The notes under the pieces are model-generated. The model worked only from the letters and a program-made list of their open reading frames with translations. It had not been told where the DNA came from and did not search any database. Made by a program: the position numbers and the translations under genes. This document shows, one piece after another, positions 47,754 through 59,238 of a DNA stretch of 64,000 nucleotides. Numbering within the stretch: position 1 is the stretch's first letter; each line of letters begins with the position of its first letter. The stretch is from Cryptomeria japonica (Eukaryota; Streptophyta; Pinopsida; Cupressales; Cupressaceae), in the NCBI RefSeq assembly GCF_030272615.1, contig NC_081406.1, positions 143,029,041-143,093,040 of the forward strand. Direction: 5' to 3'.

Positions 47754-48102
47754 CGGATTGAGTCTATGACCTTTATTGGTAATGATCAGTTACCAAAACA
47801 TGTCGAAAAGATGGTAAAACACCAATGGAACAAGGAAGCGGTGAAGGAAAAGCTCAATGCAATTAAGGTTCTGAACCAATCTATAATCCAGGAACTCACA
47901 GTCGCCCATGATGCCCAGGAAAGTGGAGAAGAAGATGATGATGGGAAAGCGGCATAATGCATTGATTCAGGCTCCAACTTTGTTTATGTAATTTTCATGT
48001 TTATGCAAAGACTTCGGAACATTTGTTCCAAATATATCTTGTTAGTTTCATAACTGTTAGGGGAGGTCGAGTTTTCAGGGAGACCTCCCCTGTTCTAAAA
48101 AC

Positions 48103-48108
48103 TATAAA
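48103..48108 (+). promoter_or_regulatory. Candidate LTR TATA box
   Basis: TATAAA in ACTATAAATTAAAGGAAG, conserved in LTR B and deleted from LTR A. It lies about 150 bp after the U3 ORF and about 575 bp before an AATAAA. Confidence 0.5.
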
Positions 48109-48867
48109 TTAAAGGAAGATAGATAGAATAGGAGTTAGATTATGTAAATAATTTTAGTTAATTTTTGGTTTTTTGATTCTTCTATTTTGTAAAAATCCTG
48201 TGGGAAGAAAGGATCAAATTGGTCTTGAAATCTTGAATTGGAAAGGATTTATAGAGGTATTATTGTGCCTTTGTCGCATAACATATATATATATATAAAG
48301 ATCATACTATTTTTGGGAGAAGGAAAATCTGTGGGTTTTGAATCTGTGTAGACACATATCTTTGTATATGCTTATCTAATCAAATAACAGTAATGACCTT
48401 TCTATTGCAAAAAATTATTATTTTTCTGGTACTCCTTCTTTTGAGTGTTTGTTTTTAGGAAAATATTTGTGTTTGAGAATAGATTCAGTTTCTCTTATCT
48501 ATTCGTTTCTTATTGGAATTGTGGAAATGGTGCTCTGAACTTTGTTTCAGTTACTTCCATCTCTTGTATTGAAAAGATTGGAAAGATAGTTTTTCTCAGA
48601 AATATGTGTGAAATATTGGCCTCTCATCCAAGAATGAAGTAGGCAGCCTTACATGCTTTCAGGTTAAAAGCTACTACTCAAATAAAATTAATTAGATTAT
48701 TCCTTGAATAACTGAAATAGGGAGTTGTACCTATGGAAAATTCAGAGGGAAGTGGTTTATATAACACTTACCCAACTGTTTAGTTGAACACTTGTCTTTA
48801 AAAGAAGGCGACAAAGTTTAAAATTGATCATTTTAAAGAAAGGACAAATCTATTCACTAACAAAGTG

Positions 48868-49840
48868 ATAAGCCTTAATTTGTTGCAGCAACCTTACTAC
48901 GAGAGAAGAAATATAGGTAAAAATTACTGGAGAGAACAAGAAAAGGATTCACCTTCACAGTTGAGCAACCAGACGACTACCAGCAATTTAAACTTCTATC
49001 CAGAAAAAATAACACCGCAGTAGGGAGGAACAAATTTTTGGAGAGTTAATCCTTCATACCTTATAGGGAGAGCAATGATATGGAACTATTAAGTACAATA
49101 ATTCCAATTGTCAGTTTGAGTGTATTAAGTTTGTGGATTGGACATCGCACGCATGCATTAAATGCAAGGTGGCATTTTTGAAGTAACCACCAGTTCCCAA
49201 AATGATTACTTACTTCAAAAAGCCAACAATTGACGTCACTTAAGATATGGTTCACCTTCCTCATATTTGGCAATCAATGCACCATCAAATCATTTAACCC
49301 ATGGGACCCACCAACTTTGAACGTATATGAACATCCTGAACATACTTCATTGGGGTTCAAGTAGTTCAAGGTATACACTGTGCTCAGGGGAAATCCTTTC
49401 TGAGAGTATTAATTATGCCAAGTTGCTGACCATTTGTGTTGTGTTGAACATGTTGAACATGTTTGAACCTTTTGAACTCGGTTCAATGAGTTCAACACCT
49501 AGAGAGAGATGACGTAACACGTTACCGAACAAGAAAACTTAAAGAGTTGTTGCAAAACACTTAAAGAAAATGTTAGTATGAAAAATCCCATGAACACCTA
49601 GGAACCTGTGGAACCTAAATGAACCTATTAAACCCGGTTCAAGATGGTTCAAAGTGTTCATAGAGTTCAACCAATTACTAAAACTCAGTATTTTTATTTT
49701 TTTTGATTGGAAGATGATATTCAAATGGACTAAGGGCTTGAACCGAGGTATTACAAGAAGGACTAGGACTCCGAAAGGAAAAAAAATTTTAAAAAAAAAG
49801 GAATTTGTTCTTATTACGAAGGAAGAATGACGTGGTAACA
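48868..49840 (-). mobile_element. 5' LTR of the Gypsy element, second segment (copy B)
   Basis: Resumes LTR B after the solo LTR (ATAAGCCTTAATTTGTTGC) and ends CGTGGTAACA. It aligns with 34,805-35,780 of LTR A throughout. Confidence 0.88.
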
Positions 49841-50888
49841 AGTCTCTACCTCATCTGGGGAGGGGATGACATCATTAATATACTGATCATCTGAATCTAA
49901 AGCCATCCCGTGACTAGAAGATGTATGATCAGTGGATGATCTCGAACGTGGTCAACTCATCATATATCTACCCAGTGTGTCAGATGATTTGGTGGTTGAT
50001 GCTGATGCAATCTAAACAACCCTATCAATTGCTTCTCTATGAGAAGCAATCACAACATGATCTACTATGGGGGTGAGGGTTGGGACTATTGCCAGAAATA
50101 TCTCGCCAACAAGGTCCATGTGTCTAGTTAGAGCTCTATCATGCCTATGATATGCATCTCTATTAGAAATCATGCCCCTCCCCTATCCATAATATGTTGG
50201 AATATCAAGGTAGTTTGGTTTCATCTGACAATGAAACTCAACAAATATCTGTTGTGCAAAGTATGACTATATCTGGTCATTATTAGGATAATGATCATGG
50301 ACAACTAAGAAGCATGGGTAAATCAACGATGCAACCTGTGGATCGATACATCTCATGACCTGATATCCTCTCACCTTACTCTTCTCTTGATATTGTGGAA
50401 AACATCTCTCCTTGATGGTCTCCTTCAAGACCACCCTCACCACATCAGCAAAAGAATCACGACCCCTCACCTCACCCCTCAACTATCTATAAATATCAGC
50501 TATAACCTCAAGTAAAAATGAAGTGTGACTAAGTAAGCAGTCCCTCAATGTCTGCAAACTATCAAAAATGGATTTTCATGTGCTCTTGTACACACCATCA
50601 GTCTGTGGGTCATCTAATATGACCCTCAACCTCTGTAGCTCACGGTCACTATAGTGGAAAATGGTAGCAATATCGAGCAATGAGGGATCCTGGTGTGGAG
50701 GATCTATATCATCATGTGGCTCCTAATTAGGACCCTGTGTAGGTGGATCCTGATCATGTACATGATCATGGACTGGATCATGGGATGCCATCTATCTAGG
50801 TAGGTCATAAAGTTAAAATAAATACGTAAGCACACACACATGAAGTGCATTCAATTTCAAACATTAAAAATTAAAATCAGTTAAGTTC

Positions 50889-50890
<2 letters not shown>

Positions 50891-50956
<66 letters not shown>

Positions 50957-51560
50957 TAATCTTGAGCTCATTAAAAATTAAAATGTACACATGTGAAATT
51001 CTCGCATAATTCATAGATATATATACACATGAATTATATTCAATTTTTTAAATAAATAATTTTAAAGCTCGAGTGAGAGGGAGATCATTATTTAAAAATA
51101 TATAAATTTATCTATATATAGAGATCGCATACATGTACATTTTAAATTATTAAAACATTAATGAGAGAAAGAGGGAGATCATTAAAGGTATATATACATC
51201 ATGTACTAAATTAAAACATATATAAATTTATCTATATAGATCGCATAAATACATTTTAAATTATTGAAACATTAATGAGAGAGAGAGGGAGATCATTTAA
51301 ATTGTGACTTCTAGAGAGAGATCTAACATTACTTTCAGAGAGAGAGAGAGAGATATCATTAAAGATATATGCATATAGTTACTAAATTAGAGCATATATA
51401 AATTTATCTATATAGATCGCATACATACATTTTGAATTGTTAAAACATTAATTCAAGAGAGAGAGGGAGATCATTTTCATGACAGAGAGAGAGAGAGATA
51501 ACATTAATTTTAGAGAGAGAGAGAGAGATCATTAAATATATATACATCATGCACTAAATT
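50891..51560. repeat. (GA)n microsatellite and a GA-rich tandem array
   Basis: A pure GA run covers 50,891-50,951. Beyond it, a unit of roughly 120-180 bp repeats at least three times, containing ATATAAATTTATCTATATAGATCGCATA, TTAAAACATTAATGAGAGAGAG and GAGATCATTAAA. It lies just upstream of the second gene's start codon at 50,791 and so may cover its promoter. Confidence 0.8.
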
Positions 51561-51604
51561 AAAATATAATTTTTAAAAATTAAAACACATGCCAGCTGAG
51601 CAAA

Positions 51605-52690
51605 TTAAGTGAAGAGAGATTTTATAAAGGGTCATATGTGGTTCTAAGGGGTCACACGTGTTAGAACACATGCATGACCCCTTAGGACCACATATTCTTG
51701 ACCCCTTAGAACACTAATGTATGTGATCTTAAGGGATTGATATGTCATACACACTAGGATTTTATAAGGGGTCACACACGTGACCTCTTAGGACCACATA
51801 TGACCCCTTAGGAAACTATGTTATCCTAAGGGGAATGTCATATGAACACTAGGATGTTATAAGGGGTCATATGTGGTCCTAAGAGGTCACGCATGTGTTA
51901 GAACATGTGTTACCCCTTAGGACCACATATTCAACCCCTTAGGACACTATACATGTGATCATAAGGGATCGTATGTCATAGACACTAGGATGTTGTAAGG
52001 GGTCATATGTGGTCCTAAGGGGTCACACATGTATAGTGTTAGAACACACATGCATGAACCCTTCTATGACACTATGTGATCTTAAGGGGTACATGTTGTA
52101 TACAATAGGATGTGTATAAGGGGTCATATGTGGTCCTAACAGGTCACACATGTGTTAACACATGCGTGACCCCTTAGGACCACATATGACCCCTTAGGAC
52201 ACTATGTGATGGACTAAGGGGTATGTCATTCACACAGATTTTATAAGGGGTCATATGTGGTTCTAAGGGGTCATGCATGTGTTAGAAAACATATGTGACC
52301 CCTTAGGACCACATATGACCCCTTCGAACACCATGTGATCCTAAGGGGTATGTCGTACACACTAGGATGTTATAAAGGGTCATATGTGGTCCTAACGGGT
52401 CACGCATTTGTTAACACATGCGTGACCCCTTAGGACACTATGTGATGGACTAAGGGGTATGTCATACACACTAGGATTTTATAAGGGGTCACATGCGATC
52501 CTAAGGGGTCACACATGTGTTAGAACACATACGTGACCCCTTAGGACCACATATGACCCCTTAGAGTCCACTATGTGATCCTCTATGGTCCTAAGGGGAC
52601 ATATAGTATCGTCAGGGGCATATGTGGTCTTAAGGGGTCCTAAGGGGTAATGTTGTGTGTGTAATAGGATGTGAAAAGGGGTCATGTAGA
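51605..52690. repeat. Right palindromic array (AAGGGGTC/GACCCCTT)
   Basis: About eight units of roughly 100-130 bp (one longer), each with an ACACTAGGATNTTATAAGG start, AAGGGGTCATATGTGGTCC, a CACACATGTGTTAGAACACA core and the inverted CCCCTTAGGACCACATATG. Each unit can fold as a long hairpin. The array shares CATATGTGGTC and CCCCTTARGACC with the left array. A repeat array with internal dyads near an end is typical of element-protein binding regions; that role is inferred. Confidence 0.85.
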
Positions 52691-53240
52691 GGATTTATTT
52701 TGTGTAATTTGTTTAAATTTGTTATCTAAGTTTTATAATATTTTTTAAAATTTAAATTTATTAATTTTTCTAACGTTTTAATTTATTATATATAGTTTTG
52801 TAACATTTTTGTAATTTTTAATTTTGCTAATGTTTTTCTTAAAGTTTTTCTAAGTTTTAATTTACTACCTTAGTTTTCTAAGTTTTTCATAACATTTTTT
52901 TAAAAAGTTGAAAAAACAATACATATATAGTTATTTAATTTTAAAAACAAATTGATGTTAAATCAAAACATTAAATTTTCAAACGTTTTTCTAAAATGCT
53001 AAAAAAACAATAAATATACAATTATTTAATTAAAAAAATAAATTAACAAATAAATTACTTATTAATTTTTAAATAAATTTAATTAAAAAAAACATTATTA
53101 AACAAAAAGAGGTTATTTTGTGCACCTAAAATAATGTAGGTCAAAAGTTAAACGGTGAGAAGCGTTGTTTGCTACTGATAGGGCACGATGATGTGGTGCT
53201 AACGTCAAGTTTGCTCTAACCCCCTCTGGACACAAAAAGC
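52691..53240. other. AT-rich stretch, no gene seen
   Basis: T-rich then A-rich low-complexity DNA to about 53,110, followed by moderately GC-rich sequence (TGATAGGGCACGATGATGTGG) without an ORF of note. Confidence 0.5.
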
Positions 53241-53243
53241 TCC

Positions 53244-53282
53244 AAAATTGAAAATGACAGTTAAGCTGTCATTTTCAATTTT
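53244..53282. repeat. Perfect hairpin near the right end
   Basis: A 17-bp stem, AAAATTGAAAATGACAG and its exact complement, with a TTAAG loop. Confidence 0.9.
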
Positions 53283-53315
53283 TTATAGAAATTAAAAAAA
53301 TAATAATTTACAAAT

Positions 53316-53410
53316 GGGTTCGATCGAACCCACAAACCCACCTGGGATTCGATCGAACCCATGTCCGATGGTGGGTTCGCTTGAACACTCCTAGTTCATT
53401 CGAACCCCCC
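53316..53410. repeat. Right subterminal GGTTCGATCGAACC palindromes
   Basis: GGGTTCGATCGAACCC is a perfect 16-bp palindrome (53,316-53,331). A second copy, GGATTCGATCGAACCC, is at 53,345. Related GGGTTCGCTTGAAC and CATTCGAACCCC follow. Counterparts lie inside the left end at 15,560-15,790. Confidence 0.75.
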
Positions 53411-53450
53411 CAAAAAATAATTTCCCTACCTCCACCTATTTTCTTCGTTG

Positions 53451-53474
53451 GCAAAAGTGGGAACCATTACTGTG
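53451..53474 (-). repeat. Right terminal inverted repeat
   Basis: The minus strand from 53,474 reads CACAGTAATGGTTCCCAC then TTTTGCC. It pairs with 14,907-14,930. Confidence 0.75.
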
Positions 53475-53509
53475 GGATTGCCCTAACATATAAATAGTAA
53501 GATTAATAA

Positions 53510-55956
53510 TATAAATGTGTAAATGCAATTGAGAAAATAAATTATGGTGTAAATTTTTTTTACCTATGCCACTTATCGAATGAAGATGTGTTTTGAAGAA
53601 TATAGACATGTATTATACTTCTTTATTGATGTGATAGCATGAAGCGATATAAATTGCCTTCCAATGCTTCATGTGTAACTCTCTCATCTTTTTAATCATA
53701 CCATACATGTTGATTGACATTTTTTAAATTATTCATATATTCTGTGCAAAATCCCATGACCTCTTGCATTGAATATCCCTTAGACATATTAACTTATAGT
53801 TTTGCCCTAGTACGAATAATTTTTTTGAAACCTTCATATATCATTCTATAGGATACATCCATCTCATTCTTATTGGGACACAATGCTCTAGTTCATATTC
53901 TAGATGTATCAAAAGATGCATAGAAATGTTAAAGACTGTTGGTGAAAATTCCTGTTTCAATAGACAAAGTAATTCAACAACATCCTCCCTCAAACTATCA
54001 AAGTTCAAAGGATCTAATACATGTAAACTCATTCTCTTCAATATTAGGCTCAACCTTATAATTGGCAATCTTGGCCCCTTGCCAAACTTGATACAATAGG
54101 TAAAATATTCTTGATCATGACATGATAGTCATGGGTCTTGAGGCCTCTTAAGCTATTAAAGTTAGTTTGGCTTCTAATACTACTACTTACATATCTAGTG
54201 GGAAATTGAGTTTGAGACATCAACTGTAAGAATTGTACACATTGTTCCTTTGTCCAAACATAAGGAGCACTAGGTTTTCTATATTTTCATCATCATATTT
54301 TTCAACCTAAATATTTCGACAAATATTTAGTTACATCAAAAGTCTTGACATGATGAAATAGTATCAAAAGCACCAAAAATAGTTTCTATAATAGCATAGG
54401 CTATATTTTTCTCAATATGCATAAAGTCAACAGTATGCCTAATGGTTGTATCCTTAAACTATGGAAACTTATAGAATATACACAACAATTTAACACATTT
54501 TTCATTACATGGATCATATTTGCTACCAACAATCCCATCATTTTCAATAAATGACATTTATTTTGTCCATTCTCAATAATGTAATCACCCGTTATTAGCA
54601 ATGGTGCTTCATGATTATCTTCTTGATCATTGAAATGTGTTTTCCGTTGACAATATGGATGATCCATTTTAAGATAAGAATGATGTCCATAATAAATACA
54701 CTTACACAAGCTTCTTGAGTTCCTTACAAAATCCTTAAAGTTGCAAGAAGGAACTACACGGTATCCATAAACACTGAGACTAGACAAGGTGCCATATGCA
54801 GGAATATCATGAATCATAAACAATAAGGAAGCTCTTTAAGTGAATTTGATTGAATGACCATCCCTTAAAGATTGAATTGCTTCAATTCATTTCCACAATT
54901 CCATTAGCTCACCATAAAATGGCTCTAGATAAGCATCAATTGTATCTGAATTCACACATTTCTTTCTCGGTATAATCAATGATAGTATTAATAAGAAAAA
55001 CAATCTAGTTGCTAACCATAGAGTCAAGTTATAATTTATTAAAAAATATTGGCCAAGTTGAATTTAGTACTTTGATTTAAGAATGGTTTCACCCCATCTA
55101 GAGCCAAACCCAACTTTATATTACGAGGATCTTGAGAAAAATCAAGCCATATGTTATCAAATTTTATCCACGTCTTAGAATCAAGCACATGTCGTTGTTT
55201 TCTATCAATGCTTTATCTTGGGCATGCCATTGCATAAGTTTAGAAATGTCTCTACACCTTTACATTCAGAGTAATCATGGGATTATCAAAAAGTGGTGAA
55301 GAACCTTTCTAGGAACCATAACTAATTTCAACCCTTGTCTATACCTTGCTTTATGATATTTTAGACATTTGCTCTCACTTGCAAGATTATTGTGAAATAA
55401 TACACAACCATTCACACATGTGTGGATGTTTTCATAACCTAAGCCTAGCTTACTAATTTTCTTTTTGCATTGACTTCATTTTGTTGGAAATGTGGATTCA
55501 GGTGGTAACAACAAACTTAATAATCCCAATAATTGATCTACACTCTCATTTGTCCAACCATGAGCCACTTGCAAGTTAAGAATTTGAAGGATTGGTGTCA
55601 AATGACTTAAATTGTAATTAGCATACACAGGCTTTGAAGCATCCTACATTGACTTGGCCCAATCATCGTTTAGACCCTCATTCAACATTCTATCAACTTC
55701 AAACCCTTCATATAACATTGTTGCCTCTTCATCTATGTTTTTTGCCTCTTCATATCTCACACTTTGCAATTATATCATATCATCATAATAATTGTAATCC
55801 CAAGGGCTTATACCACTATGCCTATATCTTATCATGTGTCGATAAGTCACATTTTTTTTTCACCTTTCCACCAAGACAATAATTACATGGACATGGATAT
55901 TTGTCCATGTCTCTCTTATTGACTACTCTCTCATGATATGCTTGGTATTGATCCAT
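53510..55956 (-). pseudogene. CACTA (En/Spm) TNP2-type transposase, broken
   Basis: Minus-strand ATG at 55,956 (MDQYQAYHERVVNKRDMDKY) leads into a transposase-associated zinc motif (CPCNYCLGG). The TNP2 body follows: DDWAKSM-stop-DASKPVYANY, HGWTNESVDQLLGLLSLLLP, LGLGYENIHTCVNGCVLF, LMQWHAQDKALIENND and FMIHDIPAYGTLSSLSVYGY. After the 54,401-54,823 ORF comes the C-terminal DUF4218 domain (LNFDSLREDVVELLCLLKQE, VPIRMRWMYPIE; 53,841-54,068), then KGYSMQEVMGFCTEYMNNL. Many stops and frameshifts occur. In active elements TNP2 cuts at CACTA ends. The gene ends only about 35 bp from the TIR at 53,474 but lies outside it, so it belongs to a different element. I could not find that element's own ends. 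Confidence 0.88.
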
Positions 55957-55989
55957 AGTCAACCTTCGACATTAATCCATCTATAATGT

Positions 55990-56687
55990 TCTACATTCCA
56001 TTCTTAATTTAGTTTCCTATTTGAAGAAAAAAAAAAAATCTGATTAATAAAAATACAATAAATGCAAAAGTCATGGCTAGCATTTTGGAGGAATCCTTGG
56101 ATGCAACATAGGCATCTATTGAGGAAGTCATTCAAGTCATAAATCTAGGTTTAAGGTCTAATGAGGTCTTGAGATCATAGCATTAAAATATGAGTTGCTT
56201 TGTAGATAACATATCTTATGCATATCATCACCTATACTTATTTGTAACATCAACTAACTTGTGTAGAAGCAATGGCATTTAAATGGCACGTGGTATTTTT
56301 TGTGATATTAAAGAAAAAAGTCAAGAGTGCAAAATGTATTTATGCTTTAAGGGTTGTCTAAACAAGTGTATTGTCAAAGGTAGAGTGGACAAACATGTTG
56401 GTTTGATGTTTAATACATTGCAAGATACAAAGTTGATGTTTGATGCAAGGGTATATGTGAAGGGTGCAAGAAAGGATTTTTGACCTTGAAGTTAATAACA
56501 TTGATCAAGGCATAAACAATAATAGGTTTATGTCATCAAGGTAATTCTCCTTATAACTCCATGTTATGAACATGCTTGGTCAAGAATATTGTGCAAGGTC
56601 TTAAACCCTAGATAAGGGTTTTAGATGTTTCCTTGTAAAAATATGTTTTTCTTCTTAAGTCATGTGGAAACGTTGTTCAATATTATT
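55990..56687. other. Unassigned stretch with one small ORF
   Basis: An ORF at 56,283-56,483 encodes MYLCFKGCLNKCIVKGRVDKHV-like sequence of 66 residues, without a motif I can name. Nothing else is supported. Confidence 0.35.
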
Positions 56688-59238
56688 TGAAGAAGTTGAG
56701 AAATATAACTTCAGAGATCCCAAGAACACCTACAAGAAAAATACCTGTCACAAGAGAAGAATGGAGGAAAAAAATAACAATGGCTTTGAAGAAGAAGATT
56801 ATCATTCAAAGAGAGAATCAATTAAATGAAAAAGTACAATACAATCCTTATAAAAGGATATTAGCAACCCTAAAGGTGTGCAACCTTAAATATGTGCAAC
56901 CCTAAAGAAACCTTGAAGGGATAATCTATATTTAATAATTATAGAATAATTATTAAATACCTACAATATTATTAAATGCCTAAGTTTAGCTTAAGCATAG
57001 AGTATAATAGACTAATAATTAAATAAATAATTATTAGCTAATACATGATAACTCTAACAACCCCCCTTAAGATGAACTTAAGGAGTACCTAAAAAACTAA
57101 ATGAATGAAACAAAACATGCAACTACATGATGAAGGCAAATTTGGGTCCCGACTAGAAGGCCTGATGAGGTACCCAAGTACAAAATATCTCTGTAAAGCA
57201 GAGAAATAGAGAAAACTTCATGGGAAAAAACTCTACTCCAAATAGAGATGAAATACAAGTGAAGGATTGAAGAATCCTCCAAACAAGAATGTTCCAAAAG
57301 ATAGGAACAAAAGAAGAGCAGAAGAATCACTAAAGCATGAAGAACCTGCAAACATTGTCAAAAAATAGCTGTCGATCTGAAGAACCTCCATCAAAATAGA
57401 AGATGATCAGGTAGAGAAGATTGTAATATAGATGAGTGACCTCACATAACACTTCTCAAATCAGATGGCAAACAAAGGCAGACAACTGAACTCAAAGATA
57501 CAGATGGAAAAAAACACCAAAGTCTGAAGAGCTGATCAATTGAAGATGGAAGGTTTCCTCCAAAAATAGGAATGAAAGAGTGTCCATATGGGAAATGATC
57601 CATCTCACCAAAATGCATAGGTAACTGACCGCTGTATATGCCTAGTACAAAGGAACAAATATTGAATACATAGCTCACTCTAATGAATGAAGGAAGCATT
57701 AGAACCAAAAACCAACAGGAGAAACCCCCCCATAATGCTGACAAAGGAGAGGTGGCAGGTATATTGAAATTGAACACCAAGGAAAACTGCATGACAAAGA
57801 ACCAAGAACATCGAGAGTGTTGCAGAAAGTACAAACACATATAAAGGCTAGTGTCGTGGAAGGAACACTCACTTGGCACACATCTTGAGGCTAATCTTGT
57901 GAAAGGAACACTCATGTGACAAAGGTAGATGACAAACAATGCAAACATTAAACCCCCCATGACACTTTATAATGGAATGCGAGTACAATAAGGCACAAAA
58001 TGTGCAAGATCCCAAGCATGCAATGCATATTGGCACTTTATCTCAGTGAAAAAAATGCTTACAAAATGATGTATACAATGCTAAAAAAAGACAAAAAAGG
58101 CTGGAAATACAAAAATAATAGCCAAAGATGATTCATCCCACACAAAGAAAAGAATCCCTGGAGCTGAAAACATACAAGCTATACACCAGAGTGCATAAAT
58201 GAAAACACTAAATAAAGTGTACCTAAAGAAAAATTTGGAAAGAAGACCCATACCATGGGAAAGTGCATAGAACTAGCTTTCCAACGATATAAAGTTTTCA
58301 AAAAATAGAGTTCGGATGCTCAAGTTATGTCTCCCGGAGTGCAAAAAGGAACTTCTGGCTTTGACAGCAAAAAACGCCATCAAAAAAGAAAAATCAGAAG
58401 ATCAAACCTCCAGATCTGAAGAGAGCTCGAAAAGATTTTTCCGACGATATAAAGTTTTCGAAAAAACGCCTCGGTATGACCAAAAGAAAAAAAACCCAAC
58501 TTTTAGGGCATAAAGGGAAAAAAAAAAAAACAATTGATGAGAATTTTCTAACGCATTTGCAAGTACAACCATATGGATTTTTGTGCCTCGTAAAGCATGC
58601 TAATGAAAAAATCATGGCCCAAATGCCCTTGTCACCGAAATAGGTTGAATTATATATCAAAATGACTAGAAATGCCCTTCGAAAGCCAATGGTGAGGTCT
58701 TTTTTTTTTTTGGCCCAAACTACTTTAAAAATATTTAATGATTTTTTTGATGAATTTCTTGAAATTCATGCCAAAAAAAGGCAAGACAAAAAAATATCGA
58801 GAACCACAAATTTAATATGGAAATGGGGGGGTTTTGGGTGTCCTAAGCTCAACAGTGAGGTCCGTTTAGGCCCAAAATGATCCAAAATGAAATAGCTATC
58901 CTAGATCCAATAAAAAACCTTTGAAAAAGCTTGAAACCCTCCAAAAAATCTTCTGAAAAATCAAGAACAAGCAGCAGCAGATGTAGGCTCTAATACTATG
59001 AAGAAGTAGAGAAAATACAACTTCAAATATCCCAAGAACACCTGCAAGCAAAATACTAGTCACAAGAGAAGAATGGAGGAAAAAAATAATGGCTTTGAAG
59101 AAGAAGATTATCATTCAGAGAGAGAATCAATTAAATGATAAAGTACAATACAATCCTTATAAAAGGATATTAGCAACCCTAAAGGTGTGCAACCCTAAAG
59201 AAACCCTAAAGGGATAATGTGTATTTAATAATTAGAAT
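56688..59238 (-). mobile_element. Non-autonomous LTR element with tRNA-Met primer site
   Basis: The left LTR is 56,688-57,059 (372 bp; TGAAGAAG...TCTAACA on plus). The right LTR starts at 58,999 with TGAAGAAG and is cut at 59,238 by the Gypsy insertion. On the minus strand a polypurine tract (CTTAAGGGGGG) precedes the 3' LTR, and a primer site like TAGTATTAGAGCCT (consensus TGGTATCAGAGCC) follows the 5' LTR at 58,985-58,998. The 1.94 kb internal region has no gag or pol motif in any frame. It therefore fits a large or terminal-repeat-only non-autonomous element, probably mobilised by a Copia relative. Confidence 0.8.

Larger units (their letters stand above)
44857..47957 (+). pseudogene. Long coding region inside the solo LTR (U3 ORF)
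   Basis: One frame runs from ATG 44,857 to 47,742 with about nine stops, then shifts by one frame to end at 47,957, about 1,030 codons in all. Blocks include NHEVISSIFKIPDY, VQLVLEGKHYLDWAELIVDS, DVPVYDFYPMLQKDNALQDF, ICRQLTSVVKKVQPRDKW, LGLIPYLPMPQLEDFWEDC, a 46,588-47,181 segment (MTPPSKAIEGTTSSSVTPKW) and 47,218-47,742 (ITEVVERWIEGIVKDGEKY). The last tail is acidic. The coding strand is the sense strand of the family's gag-pol. The first half looks like a plant transposon accessory protein; I do not recognise the rest. No signal peptide or membrane span is obvious. Confidence 0.65.
43896..48867 (+). mobile_element. Solo LTR of the same Gypsy family, inverted, with AAGTG target duplication
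   Basis: The LTR is 43,901-48,862 (4,962 bp), TGTTACCGCATC to TTCACTAACA. AAGTG flanks it at 43,896-43,900 and 48,863-48,867. It lies in opposite orientation inside LTR B. It is the longest copy in the window and includes the 1.38 kb segment missing from A and B. A TATAAA at 48,103-48,108 and an AATAAA near 48,679 suggest that U3 covers about 43,901-48,135, with R and U5 after it. Confidence 0.92.

Noticed and set aside
51605-52690. Possible CRISPR-like repeat array
   Set aside because: Units vary in length, are internally palindromic over most of their length, and have no unique spacers. The context is a plant transposon.
53510-55956. TNP2 as the transposase of the 14,907-53,474 element
   Set aside because: It lies outside the right terminal repeat, whose interior side points the other way.
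57442-57960. 172-codon minus-strand ORF rich in hydrophobic residues
   Set aside because: No motif, no homologue recognised, and it lies in the non-coding interior of a non-autonomous LTR element. Likely fortuitous.
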